Assembly (NCBI GenBank): GCA_009739215.1 | Contig: VSJF01000003.1 | Coordinates: 1,860,001-1,924,000, forward strand | Direction: 5' to 3' | DNA: 64,000 nucleotides | Source of the DNA: Floccularia luteovirens | Lineage: Eukaryota; Basidiomycota; Agaricomycetes; Agaricales; Squamanitaceae | Shown: piece after piece, positions 44,079 to 55,498 of the stretch | Layout: each line of letters opens with the position of its first letter | Numbering within the stretch: position 1 is the stretch's first letter | Program-made: the position numbers and the translations under genes | The notes under the pieces: model-generated | Databases searched by the model: none | Seen by the model: only the letters and a program-made list of their open reading frames with translations | What the model was told of the DNA's origin: nothing

Positions 44079-45441
44079 ATGGCAAAGACCAACTCTAATC
44101 TTTGGCAGGTGACTCCACTGCTCTATTCAGCTCAATTATCAGAAATCTCGGGGTCGTCTGTATATTTGAAGTTGGAGGTGCTTACCATTAAAGCATTTGA
44201 GTGGTGATAACTCATGAACAGATCGACATTAGAACCTACATCCTTCCCACTCCTTCAAATACAGGGGTATCTCGCATTTTGTGAGAAAGGCGAAAGATGT
44301 ACACGGATCATCTGTCCACATGGTCATAGCGTCTGGTGGAAATGCCGGTTTGGCTGCTGCTTGTGCTGCACGAACTTTGAATGTCAAGTGCAGTGTCTTT
44401 ATCCCTAATGGTGCTGCAAAGAGTACACTTGATGTATTGCGACGCGAAAAAGCGGAGGTAGTAGTGATTGGAAAGCATTATGCAGAAGCTTTAAAGGCGG
44501 CCGAAGAGCTAGTCAATAAAGAGCAGGGGGCGTGCGTGACACATTTTTCTCGTCTCCCATGCGTAATTTATCAAAAGGGTTGAAATGTAGAGTGATGGTT
44601 CCAGCATATGATCATCCAGACATCTGGGAAGGGCACGGGTCGATGATTTTGGAGATCCAGGATCAGCTTGGACAGAAGCCAGATAGTATCTTCTGTAGTG
44701 TGGGTGGCGGGGGCCTCTTGGGCGGGATCATCGTGGGCTGTAAAGAAGTGGGTTGGGACGACGGTAAGTCATTGCTCATAGGTTCCAGCAACGCGATTCA
44801 CAAGTAACGCCTTACAGTCCCTATTGTGGCAATCGAGACAATTGGCTCCGACTGTTTTTATCATTCAATCAACTTGAACGGCGGAAGGTTCAATAGCACT
44901 AAAAAGAATCTGCCACCAGGAGTTGGTTTGGTGCACGATGACTTAAGTGGTCTAGATCTCGCCCACTTTGACACATTTTCGTCGAAAGCTTCTGGATCAT
45001 TGGGAGCGCCACAACCAGCAGCTACAGTCGTGGGGATGGCCTTGGAAAGGGCAGGAGGGATAAAGTCCATCAGTGTTCAGGATGAATTGAGCATGGAAGC
45101 TCTTGCATTGTTTGCGAGTAAGTCGTAACAATATCGTGGATGGAACACAATACTAACATTGAACAGACGATCACAAACTCCTTGTTGAATTAGCCTGTTC
45201 GACCACGCTTGTTCCTGGTTACCATCCATCACTTTTCGATAAGCTTGTGCCCCAGACAAACCAGGAAGTAAAACGGGTAGTTGTATTCGTTGTATGCGGA
45301 GGGTTCAAAGTGTCCATAGATGATGCAGCTGTGTTTCAAAGCCAGGTTAACGAAGACATGAAGACACCAGGAGCTTGGACAGTCAAAGATGATGATGGTG
45401 AACTATATATGGTTCCCAAAGATGAACGGTCGTCTACATAG
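44079..45441 (+). CDS. L-serine/L-threonine dehydratase
   Basis: Fold-type II PLP enzyme that deaminates serine or threonine to pyruvate or 2-oxobutyrate. Motifs: VTPLLYSAQLSEISGSSVYL, NLHPSHSFKYRGISHF (PLP-binding Lys in SFKYRG), VIASGGNAGLAAACAARTL (phosphate/substrate loop SGGNAG), KCSVFIPNGA, MVPAYDHPDIWEGHGSM, IFCSVGGGGLLGGIIVG (glycine-rich PLP phosphate loop), and SLGAPQPAATVVG near the C-terminal part. Length (about 340 residues) and the absence of a C-terminal ACT domain match eukaryotic cytosolic Ser dehydratase rather than biosynthetic threonine deaminase. Six exons. The first intron must end at ACATTAG rather than the upstream CAG, since only that preserves NLHPSHSFKYR. Confidence 0.9.
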
Positions 45442-45597
45442 AATAGACCAAGAGAGATTTAGAATTACACAACGATATGAACTGTAACCGTGCAAGTATA
45501 GAATAGGATCACAATATTATTTTTCACTCAGAGAAACTAAGGAGTTCATCAATGTACATAATTCGCTCAAATAGTTTCGCATTACTTACCCAACCAT

Positions 45598-45969
45598 TTA
45601 CGCGTCAGGTTTTGACTCCTCTGCCAGTCGTGCTCTTCTCTCCATTCTTTCCATTTTGATCCTCGCAATCTCCTCCCTCACACCATTTTGATCAGTAGGA
45701 ATTCGCTTAAGAATATAATCCCTCAGTATGCGAACGCCACTTGAACCACAGTGAAAACTTACCTGGCTCGTTCTGTCAAGCGAAGGAAACAACCTATCTC
45801 GGTACTGTGTGCTCAATATCAGTAGAAAAACGCGCGTGCTAGAAAAGTCTTTGCATACTGGAACGACGTGCTTCCGGTACCATTCTGGATCACCGAAATG
45901 AACAAGGGCAGCAATTGGAACGAAGAGATAGAGAGAGAACTTGAAAACTTCCAAGTTCGGGCCACCCAT
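45598..45969 (-). CDS. PET100: Cytochrome c oxidase assembly protein PET100
   Basis: Three exons encode MGGPNLEVFKFSLYLFVPIA, ALVHFGDPEWYRKHVVP, YRDRLFPSLDRTSQ, RIPTDQNGVREEIARIK and MERMERRARLAEESKPDA. The MGGPNLEVFKF start, the single hydrophobic helix and the FGDPEWY block are diagnostic for Pet100, an inner-membrane chaperone of complex IV assembly. An upstream in-frame Met (45996) would add nine unconserved residues, so 45969 was chosen. Convergent with serine dehydratase, and downstream of the hydrolase gene on the same strand. Confidence 0.87.
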   Translation of the reverse strand: MGGPNLEVFKFSLYLFVPIAALVHFGDPEWYRKHVVPVCKDFSSTRVFLLILSTQYRDRLFPSLDRTSQVSFHCGSSGVRILRDYILKRIPTDQNGVREEIARIKMERMERRARLAEESKPDA

Positions 45970-46141
45970 ATCGATGTTCTGTGTAGCCTTCACCAACTTC
46001 GTAAAACACAGCTAAGACAATGTTTTGACATGTTATTTTCAGCTTTTACTATCATCCCACTGACGTAAAGTCTAGACTGCCAGTTCAGTTGGTACATGTG
46101 AACTAGAAAATAACATTCTGCAATATTCTCAGCCAAGTATT

Positions 46142-46960
46142 TTATACTACTTGTGCTTCACTCAAGACCTTCACAACATCCTCAGCAGAATCAATTGCTG
46201 CGCCAAATATGCCACCTTCTGTACCCATCATCTCCACAGCAGCTGCATGTAGGTGATTGTTCGTTCCCCCACATGCATTTGCAACAATGAGGCAGTCATA
46301 CCCACGATCGCTTGCTTCTCTCATCGTTGATGCAACACAGACGTCCGTAGTCAAGCCACAAATAACGAGGTTATTGATGTTTTTGACCTTGAGGAGTAAC
46401 TCGAGATCTGTATGTGTAAATGCTGACCTAGGGCTTTGGTTTGCCCATATTTATTCGTATAAGTGAAGATACCGACCGGCCAGGTTTATCTATGATAGGT
46501 TCTCCAGGCAAAGGGTACAACTCAGGTATGATATCATGGCCTGGTTCCCCTCTGACAAGCAGCTGACCTAGAGGACCTAGGTCACCAATGCCTAGTCCTG
46601 CCGGATTGTTACGTGAACGCGCACGTTCACGATGTGTAAGATCCGATAGATCGGGTCTGTGACCTTCACGAGTATGGAAAACAGGATATCCTGCTTTGCG
46701 AAATGCACGAAGAAGCGAGGCGATATGTGGTATCAAAGAACGAGATGATGCCGAATCATAGCCTTGGTTATCAAGGTAGCCGCCAGGTGAGCAAACTATG
46801 GGTTCAAGGAATTTTATTGGAAACCAAACGATGAGCCAGAAAAAGAAGGTTGAAAAGACTTGCAGTCTGCTTGCATGTCAACAACAATCAGTGCCGTGTT
46901 TAAGGGAGATAGATGTGTAGTAATCGGCCATTTGTACGGCCGTGAGTCCACTTGAACCAT
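46142..46960 (-). CDS. Isochorismatase-family cysteine hydrolase (RutB/ureidoacrylate-like)
   Basis: Three exons give the cysteine hydrolase fold: TALIVVDMQADFCSPGGYLD (catalytic Asp), PVFHTREGHRPDLSDLT, PGEPIIDKPGRSAFTHTDLE (catalytic Lys) and NLVICGLTTDVCVASTMREA (nucleophile Cys after the cis-peptide TT), ending with GGTEGG-like MMGTEGGIFGAA. The family hydrolyses small amides such as ureidoacrylate, biuret or nicotinamide; the exact substrate is unknown. The first intron (complement 46796-46863) is inferred as GC-AG (ACT|GCAAGT), because only it gives ADFCSPGG. Start at 46960 (MVQVDSRPYKWP). Divergent from glutamate decarboxylase, 154 bp between start codons. Confidence 0.85.
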
Positions 46961-47114
46961 GAGTGTGGGGGTTGGATATGAAAGCGGAGATTTTGTTCTA
47001 TATTTAACGTGGGTGACATCATCAGAGCAGCTGGTACAAACGTCATCAAACTTTAATTAGATTGGTTTTATAGTCATCCAAAGCTGTCTTTCCCTTGTCT
47101 CCCAACTTTCCGTT

Positions 47115-49565
47115 ATGGCTCTCTCAAAGGCATGTATTAATCTTTCCTCACCACCTTCCACACTCAATGTACAATCGCTTTTCAGCATGTAAACGCAAAC
47201 AGTTTAATTCAAAAGTCTCATGTATGTTGTCTATCTTTTGTCTTGATACATGTTACAATCTTCCATTAGGATCGATACGCCACTCATAAGGACAAAATCA
47301 AGGAATTGTCTAAACCACATAGCTATTCATATGGAGACTTCTACGGGACAAATCCACTTCCTAGATTCCACATGGCTTCCAAGGTTTTGGCATTATTTAA
47401 AATTTCTTGTATCCATGGAATGTTCATTCTGAGAAACTAGGGGATATCTGCTGACGCGGCGTATCGAATTATCCATGATGAACTAAGCTTGGGCAAGTGT
47501 TACCAGTTAATACATTACATAGTATTTCTGACTTTTCACAAGACGGTTCTACGGTTCTCAACCTTGCCTCATTTGTACACACCTGGATGCCCCCCCAAGC
47601 CGACGCATTGATGCAAGAGAACATGTCCAAAAACTTGATAGGTCAGATTCACAGGCGCTTGATTTTTATTGCTCCTATATTGATTCCATATGTCAGATTC
47701 TGATGAATATCCTGCCACCCGTACGTGCCCATGTTTCTCCCAGCTTGGACCATTATTTACTCCATTACAGAAGTATTGCACACTCGATGTATGCGCACAT
47801 ATGTCGTCGTCTCAAATATCATATTAACCACATGATTAGGTATATCAATTTTGGCCGACCTTTGGCACGCTCCCTCTGCGAAGCAAGCTATTGGTACAGC
47901 TACAACGGGGTCCTCCGAGGCAATCCAGCTCGGTGGCCTTGCCATGAAAAAAATATGGCAGGAGAAACGCAAAGCAGCAGGGAAAAACATTCACGAACCA
48001 GGGTTGGTGGTATTTTGTTGTACTGGCATTTGTTTCTCTTCTCAAGTTGTTCTAACAGCCCGAACATTGTGATGGGTGCAAATGCCCAAGTTGCTTTAGA
48101 GAAATTTGCAAGATATTTCGACGTCGAATGCAGACTCGTCCCAGTTTCTGTCGAGAGCCATTACAGGTTGGATCCCAAGAAGGCTATGCAGTATGTCGAT
48201 GAAAATACAATAGGTGTCTTCGTAATTCTCGGAAGTACATATCCAGAGTGATTTCCTTGTCAGGTTCACCAATGCTAACTTAGCATCGCAGGTACCTATA
48301 CGGGCCACTACGAGCCAGTCAAGGAAATGGCTGAACTGCTGGATGAATATGAACAAAAAACAGGAATCAGTGTTCCAATTCATGGTGTGTAATTATACGG
48401 CGGAATTATAATGGGATTTTCACATTATTCTAGTTGATGCTGCTTCTGGAGGATTTGTCGCACCATTTGTGACGGTAGGTGTTGACATCGACGCTCTTGA
48501 TACTTATCTCATGCAACATAGCCTAAACTCCTTTGGGACTTTCAAATTCCTCGGGTGGTATCAATAAACACATCGTAGGTATTCAGACTTTTTCACAATA
48601 GCTGTTTTCATGTGCATTCGTTCAGGGGTCATAAATTCGGTTTGAGTTACGTCGGCGTCGGTTGGGTCATCTGGCGGGATAAAGCACACCTACCTAAAGA
48701 TCTTATATTCGAATTGCATTATCTTGGCTCTGTGGAATATTCCTTCTCGCTTAATTTCTCCAGACCAGCAGCGCCTATCATTGTTCAATACTTCAACTTC
48801 GTTCACTTAGGGTTTGAAGGTTATCGTTCGGTAGCGTTAGATGACTTGAAGAATGCCAGGTTGTTGAGCCGCGCTCTCGAAAGAAGTGGATACTTCACGG
48901 TCTTGAGCGATATCCACAGGGCAATTGGTTGTCACACCGGCGCTGGGATCGATGATCCTGATGTCGAGGTCAGTATCCTATAAGCAATATATAGCATCAT
49001 TTTCCTTGACTATTTTCGCAGGAGTACGAGCCTGGACTACCTGTCGTTGCCTTTCGTTTCTCGGATAAGTTCCAAGAGAAATACCCGGAGATACAACAAA
49101 AGTGGATACAAACCCTTCTGAGGGCGAAGGGATGGTGCGTTTTATACCACACCTACTTGAATCTTTGGAGATTTATTAGATGTCCAGGATCGTCCCTAAC
49201 TATGAACTGGCCCCGGATTTACAGGACACGCAAATCCTTCGTGTAGTTGTCAGAGAGAATGCCAGTGAAGTGGTAAGTGATTTCACCTATCTTTAGCCCA
49301 CGGTCTGACAGTATCCCTGCAGCTCATAGATAGGCTTGTTGACAATATAGTAAGTTACTTAACAAGTCAACATTGTCATTGCTAATACTATGGCATCGAA
49401 TAGATTGAAGTCACGGAGAGTCTTACTTCGAAAGCTTCTGCGGAGCATTCTCTTGATATGTTAGGAAGGTCGCAAACAAAGTCAATGAAACATGAGCACA
49501 ATGATACGAGATTGGTGGAAGGGGAAGGAAGTCAATCGTCAGGCACCTATGCACATCCGTGCTAG
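47115..49565 (+). CDS. GAD1: Glutamate decarboxylase
   Basis: PLP enzyme converting glutamate to GABA. After splicing some sixteen exons: [143 protein letters not shown] (Asp to pyridine N), [17 protein letters not shown] (PLP Lys in SGHKFG) and [18 protein letters not shown]. The family order is complete. One exon is 18 nt (47771-47788). Two introns look GC-AG: 47130-47185 (AAG|GCATGT, N-terminal and less certain) and 47493-47542 (TGG|GCAAGT, well supported). The C-terminal tail is poorly conserved. It probably acts in the GABA shunt and stress tolerance. Confidence 0.92.
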
Positions 49566-49875
49566 ATGGTTAACCGAAGGTTTCCATAAGCAAAAGAGAC
49601 ATAACTCGTACACTCGATCCATATGTAAACACTTTTCTTGTACTTTTACCTCAATAGGAATTGTAACCTCGTTAAAGTTATGGAGTTTTGGGGGTGAAAG
49701 AGAAAACGCGACAACAAGACCAAACAAGGCGCGTGGACTGTAAACGACTAAGAACTACAAAACTTCGTCTCGTTCTTCTGCATTGACAGAGGCACCAGGT
49801 GCGACTGCGTTATGGCCTTTCGTATAGAGTCTTTGTTGGTCGAAACTTCTATGACACCATGTTTTGGATTAACTA
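49566..49875. other. Intergenic region, POLD2 promoter
   Basis: 310 bp between two plus-strand genes. AT-rich, no coding exon recognised. Confidence 0.45.
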
Positions 49876-51756
49876 ATGTTCTCCAGATCACTTCCATCAA
49901 ACTTGAATCGAGCTTCTACATCGGTGTTGACACCTTCAAGGACAACACCGTCTTTTTTGCTTGGTCAAGCAAACCGATCATATAAACACCAATATGCCAA
50001 CATTTACTTTGTTCGACTAAGAATACTCAGACCTATCGTTGAACAGAGGGCAAACAAGCTTTGGAAAAATATCGCAGGTGAGTAGAAGCTATAATCATCA
50101 TAGCAATGATACTGTTATTTAATCATAACTAGGGAGTCCCAAGCTTGTACCAAGGGTGCTTGAAGTGTTGAAATCGCAACTATGTTACATCATTGGAACA
50201 GTGTATCTTGACATGCCGCTGAAACCCAATGTGATGGAAGACATCGCACGAGATGTAAGTAATAATATTTCTACTTATCAGCTTTGTGCCTAATCTTTTG
50301 ATAGCATTCTATACCACCACCGCCACCTCCTAAAAAGTTCTACTCCCCTGAAGATAACGTCATGGTAGAAGATGAATCAGGTCGCATACGACTAGTAGGA
50401 GAGAGACTCAAAGCAGCTAGACTAGTAACGGGTGTTGTCATTGGCGTTTTGGGAATGGAAACCTTAAATGGGGACTTTGAAGTTGTGGATATATGCCACG
50501 CAGAAATGGCTCCCCAGTCCTCAACAGAATTAGATCAGGGCGACGATACCATGGATATTGACGGTATATTTTGCTCGTGAGACCTTCAAAATAACCACTG
50601 ATTTCTTTTTAATAGACCAGAAAATGTCTTCATTGGACGAATGGATAGGTGTAGTATCTGGACTTAAGATTGGCTCCTTATCGCCATCAGATGCACAAAT
50701 ACAAATGCTAGTTGAATATTTGGCTGGAGAGGCGGGCGGGTTGGATGACCAGGTGTCTGCGGCTCAAATATCACGATTAATCATAGCGGGCAATTCATTG
50801 GACCCAGCATCAATTACCACAAAGGGAGAATCGGTGATAAATGTAGAAGACAGAAAAGCCGTGAGTTCCCCCGACTGTCCTTCCCCTGTGCTATATACAA
50901 ACATGTATTTTTGCTTCATACAGCGGAGATATGGCTATGACGCTGCGACATTTTCCCCACATCCTATGCATGGCTTGTCAGCACACTTACTAGACCTCGG
51001 CAAAACCATTCCCATCCATATACTTCCTGGCGATACTGATCCGTCCAGTATAATCATGCCGCAGCAACCATTCCCTCGAGCGATGTTCGGCGATGCCTGT
51101 AAACTCTCCAGCCTCTCCTGCGAAACAAATCCTACATATCTCAGTATAGCAACGGGTTCTGCTGCTGAGGAAGCACCACAAAGGCCGCGTATAAAAAGAT
51201 CATTCCTTATACATTCCGGTCAACCTCTTAACGACGTATTCAAGTACCTGCCTTCTCCTCCTCATACACGCTTATCTATTTTGGAATCTACCCTAAGATG
51301 GAGACACATGGCTCCTACTGCGCCGGATACTCTTTGGTGCCACCCCTACTTTACTACGGATCCATTTTTATTACCGGAAACTCCGGATATATATATAGTA
51401 GGAGGTCAGAACAAGTTCGGAACGAAGCTGGTCGTCGATCAACTGAGTCCGAAAGAACGAGGAGAAGCACAGAAACGATGTAGAATTGTTATGGTTCCCA
51501 GCTTCGCCCGGACGGGAACATTGGTTTTGGTAAACTTGCGAACACTGGATGTTAGATGTGTGAATCTCTCCGTGGAAGGGATGACTGGGGGTGGTGAAGA
51601 ACCACAAAACTGTAAGTTTGCTCTTGACTGTAAATGTGTTCAGCTAGGTTAATAATTTGTGAAGTTGAAAAGCAACCTCCAATACCAGATCTAACCCCTG
51701 AGGTTCCTATGTCTTCTGCGTCAAGTCCAAGCCCGGAATTAGAAAGCCACCCATGA
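49876..51756 (+). CDS. POLD2: DNA polymerase delta small subunit (B subunit)
   Basis: Begins MFSRSLPSNLNRASTSVLTP and then SYKHQYANIYFVRLRILRP, the family N-terminal signature, followed by the OB region (LCYIIGTVYLDMPLKPNVME). The inactive calcineurin-like phosphodiesterase region has HILPGDTDPSSIIMPQQPF, FLIHSGQPLNDVFKYL and DTLWCHPYFTTDPFLL, then DIYIVGGQNKFGTKLV and CRIVMVPSFARTGTLVLVNL. This is the B-subunit (Pol31/Cdc1/POLD2) of replicative polymerase delta. The GDTDPS loop retains its fold residues, but the catalytic metal residues of active phosphodiesterases are not expected. Six exons; the last intron (GTAAGT...GAAG) joins PQN to FEKQPPIPD and ends SHP. Confidence 0.9.
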
Positions 51757-51866
51757 AAACTGACATATCGTTAATTTATTATTGTATTTTAGGTTATACA
51801 AAATGGATATTATCTTTTTGAGCATGTAAGTTTACAACAGAAAGCCTCCCATCATCTATGTAATTA

Positions 51867-52616
51867 CTAAATATCCCATTTCATCGCTGAAGGAACCCAG
51901 TACGCCCTACCACACTGTTCATCCTGTTCATCAAGCCAACACAACCCATCCACTAGTAGCATGTTCTCTAAAGCGGCCCGGGCTCGTTCCCTTGTCCATC
52001 CTTTACGTTCTATCATAACGTCTTCCACAATCCGACCGCCAGATTCTTGTGCAACAGCAAGGATAGTGGTTTGATCTTCATCTAGCTCTTTGACTACACT
52101 GCGGACCATCTTTCGTCCTGCAACTTCAACGACCTGATACCCAGCACCCAAAGGTTGGAGGGTTTTGATGCTCCGTACCATGTCGTCTTCTGCAATAACT
52201 CCTCCATCAACCCCTCGTAGCTTACTGACGAGTCTGATCAGCTCCGACATTTCAATCAAACCACCGTTTCGTTCTCTGGTGCTGACACAGACATCAACTA
52301 TCTGCACACCGAGCTCGTACTGCCAATCGCCTAAACCAAGCAGCTCTGCCCACCATCCGCCTTTTCGGGGTCCAGCCAATGGGTCCACTCCTATAGAAGA
52401 GCACATTTGCTGGAACGCGTGCCTGAAGAAGGGATCATCACGGATTGATTTACGATGTGTTGTGGCAAAATGGGCGAGTGCTGTCCTGAATTGGTCGAGT
52501 TGGGAGTGAAGGTGATTTACCTGGGCTTGCGATAGGGCCGATGAGAGTTCGGCGAATGAGCGTTTAGATTGTTCCTGTCGATCAAAAGCTGCTAGACCAA
52601 CACCTCTCCGATACAT
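51867..52616 (-). CDS. SNF8: ESCRT-II subunit VPS22/SNF8
   Basis: A single 249-codon frame without introns, unlike its neighbours. It begins MYRRGVGLAAFDRQ and contains the N-terminal coiled coil (ALSQAQVNHLHSQLDQFRTA), FRHAFQQMCSSIGVDPLAG, WWAELLGLGDWQYELGVQIV, a tandem winged-helix region (LGAGYQVVEVAGRKMVRSV) and a tail with WLDEQ. This is the EAP30/SNF8 subunit, which sorts ubiquitinated cargo into multivesicular bodies. Length fits the family. Convergent with POLD2, and followed on its 5' side by a 1.2 kb stretch without a gene. Confidence 0.9.
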   Translation of the reverse strand: MYRRGVGLAAFDRQEQSKRSFAELSSALSQAQVNHLHSQLDQFRTALAHFATTHRKSIRDDPFFRHAFQQMCSSIGVDPLAGPRKGGWWAELLGLGDWQYELGVQIVDVCVSTRERNGGLIEMSELIRLVSKLRGVDGGVIAEDDMVRSIKTLQPLGAGYQVVEVAGRKMVRSVVKELDEDQTTILAVAQESGGRIVEDVMIERKGWTRERARAALENMLLVDGLCWLDEQDEQCGRAYWVPSAMKWDI

Positions 52617-53803
52617 GCTTCAACTATGTGATTAAAGTTGTCAAGATCTAGAGATATAATGATGTTCATAACATTATTGTGGAGTAGTATGATGTACTTA
52701 GATGACATGAAACTGGCCAGATAGGTGACGTGAATGACAGATGATTTTATTTGTTTGCTTATGCAGTCTAACTATAACAGACCAAAACTTACTCATGTTG
52801 TGACAAATTACATCTCACGTTTACTAATTTTTCTCGTTATGCTATGTATCCCATAGATATTGCCGGGAAGAACTGTTTATGGTTTATCTAATGCTTCCAT
52901 TCGACATGAAAGCATCAGTTGTTAATCGGACTAATTTGGTTGTTATGATGACAGGTGTCTTAATAACTTTCCAACGCTGAGAAATTCAGGTGAACCTGTG
53001 AACAATCAGATCATCAGTGTCAAGGATACCAGGAGGCAACATTCAAATGCCTGTTCAACGGGTGTTGGGAACTACAAACATAAAGCTATGTGATGAAGGG
53101 TTATGAAAGAACCGCATTGGTCGGCCACGAACGGCCATCGTACTTGTTTATTCATAGCATCTTCCGCAGCTGCGATACTCCAAAATGCAGCGTCCAACAC
53201 GCGGATATAGATAGGAGGTTGCCTGCCGCCCGGCATGCACTCCTTTGTGGCGAATAATGAAATGAAAAAGATGCACGCCATAACAATCGGTTACTATGTA
53301 ATTCAATGCCTGGACTTGGAGACACGCCGGAAACTGATACGAACCGCCTCGACACGGAACAAAGGGAGTACAAGCAGACATTGGTGGAAAATAGCTCATG
53401 TGCGTCAGTAAACCTCGTGTGTCGTTTATTATTAAGTAGCTCTCCGAGGATGGGATGCGAGTTCAGCAGAGTAAATAAAAAAACAAATATTATTTACAGA
53501 CAATAACTATGACTGATCGGATCTCAGATTCGTTAAATCAATTCTCCCATGATTCGACAAAGCACACAGGAGTGCACAATGTACAGCTGATCAACATGGC
53601 CTAAGTGACCAGCTAGATGTGTGAACAATCTGATTAATCTTCTTCCTCAGAACACTTCAGAATCAGCTTCAAAACCCACACTCCTGTATTCTCCGCAGCA
53701 CCCCGTCGAGAAGCAATAAAATCCGTTTCTATCATTATGGCTTCTCAAGTCTCCCACAACTCCTCAACTCCCTCCTTCACGCCCCGTACGAATCTAAAGG
53801 ATC
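52617..53803. other. 1.2 kb region without a recognised gene
   Basis: Holds the SNF8 promoter and, at the right end, the CT-rich promoter of the first cupredoxin gene. A minus-strand 73-codon frame (53373-53152) starts with a Ser/Arg-rich segment resembling a mitochondrial presequence, but no conserved domain follows in any frame I joined. Confidence 0.4.
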
Positions 53804-54797
53804 ATGAAATTCTTAGCTTTCTTCCTGCTTCCAGCCCTTGCTACTGCTCAGTATGGCGCCCCACCTCCACCGATAGATGCTAGTAGCACGAGTTCCGCTG
53901 CAGCAGCATTCCCAACTGCACCACCCAACACTCCAGGAGTTATCAATGTGGGTTATCTTCTGCATTAGGTCTGGTTGCCAACATTGATCATCAATTATCC
54001 AGGTTGACGTTGCATTCAATGAAACCTTTGTATACAATCCCGCAAATTTCACCGCAGATGTTGGAACCGTTGTCAACTTCTATATACCAAAGTCAGTATT
54101 TCTGGAAAACATGTACCGATTTATTATTCCTGACACTCTAACTTTCTACTAAGCAATGGTCTTGCACACTCTGTAACCCAATCAAATTTCACTAATCCTT
54201 GTACCCACCTCGCTGCAAGCGGGAACTCTTCGGGAGGCTTTGACTCCGGTTTACAGACTGCAAGAATCTTTTCAATCAATATTGCAGACACCCAACGTAT
54301 GTGCATGTTATGCTATAAGTATTGCATGCTAACTGAACATTTGTGAAAAGCTATCTGGTTCCACTGCAAACAGGTGTGTTGAGTATCATCATCTATACTT
54401 AATAGTTACTAATCCTTGTTTTCCATAAGGTGCAGCATTGTGGCATGGGCATGGTTGGAAGCATCAATGCCCCAACTAGCGGTAACAACACGTATGAATT
54501 ATTCAAAGCTGCTGCAGTGGCCATCGGGTTGAGTGAAACCACCGTAAGTAATCTGATTATATCATTTTCACGCCCTTCTCATCGGGGAAAAAAAAAAACC
54601 AGGAAACGGACGCCGGCCCAGTGACTGGTGGTGTCCATGGTGTTGCAACTGCACCACCCACATCTGCCACTGCTGTAGGAAGCTCAGGAAGCTCAGGAAG
54701 CTCGGCAAGTTCGGGTTCAGCAAGCGGTGGCATCAGAGTTACAGCTGGTTCGACTTTGGTTTTAATCATGACAGCCCTTACCGTATTCTTTGCTTAG
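53804..54797 (+). CDS. GPI-type secreted cupredoxin (serine-rich), copy 1
   Basis: A signal peptide (MKFLAFFLLPALATA, cut before QYG) is followed by a Pro/Ala/Ser spacer and a cupredoxin fold: VNFYIPNNGLAHSVTQSNF (first His ligand), C in THLAASGN region (PC-THL), and IWFHCKQVQHCGMGMVGSIN with Cys, His and Met ligands. The tail is Ser/Gly-rich with three 9-bp repeats (54678-54704), ending in a hydrophobic GPI-attachment-like helix (VTAGSTLVLIMTALTVFFA). Extracellular, cell-wall or membrane-bound; a blue copper protein of unknown partner. One intron acceptor (near 54604) follows an 11-A run instead of pyrimidines. Tandem with copy 2, 700 bp downstream. Confidence 0.85.
54678..54704 (+). repeat. 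Triple 9-bp repeat coding Gly-Ser-Ser
   Basis: Three units of GGAAGCTC(A/G) in tandem inside the Ser/Gly-rich tail of the first cupredoxin. Such in-frame repeats can expand or contract and alter the length of the stalk. Confidence 0.7.
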
Positions 54798-55498
54798 GAT
54801 TACTCCATTAGTTATATTTTACCCAAGGATGGTGTAGCCTAAAATCAATAAGTACATAGCACGGTTGTGCATGCCCTTGAAACATAAATCTCAAACATTA
54901 TCTTAAAATATACTTTCCTTGGAGACGAACCGAGTAAAAAGTGATTATATTAGTTGATAAGTACTGCTGGATGAGAAATTGCTCAGGATTCATCGTAAGT
55001 TCTGCATGCAACATTTAAATATACACCAGATTACATATATACCCGGCACATATTGCTGCGCAGATATCATCTCAGGCAAGCTGAGCAATTTCAACCGTTG
55101 AAAAATTATCATTTGTTGCAACAAGATGAGAAACACTACTAATTTAGGTGCTGGACTAATCTTGATTGCTCTTCAAAATATCCATCCATGGTCTCCGGCA
55201 ACGACGGCGTGAGACGTTAACACACTCTGAAGGGGTTTATGACCTTACAAATCATAGCGCAGCAGCAACTGTCACCCGTACGATCTCATTTTATCAATGT
55301 GCGAACAAGCAAGCTATTTGGGGACGGATAAAGCCAAAAATACCTCGAAACGAACTCAACTCATGGACCGCCCCTGGTCTCCGCAGCACATTCGAGGATT
55401 GATAAATCAAGCCTCTACTTAGCTTCTATGCTTCTCAGTTCTTTCTCAACTCCAAACTTCTTCTTAACCCGTCTCACGCCCCTACACGCGACTCTAAG
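54798..55498. other. Promoter region of second cupredoxin
   Basis: 700 bp with no coding exon recognised. A TTGCTGCGCAGA element near 55056 contains most of the palindrome seen upstream of the EST1-like gene. CT-rich sequence precedes the start at 55499. Confidence 0.45.

Noticed and set aside
53152..53373. Presequence-like 73-codon ORF
   Set aside because: No conserved mitochondrial domain could be joined to it in any frame.
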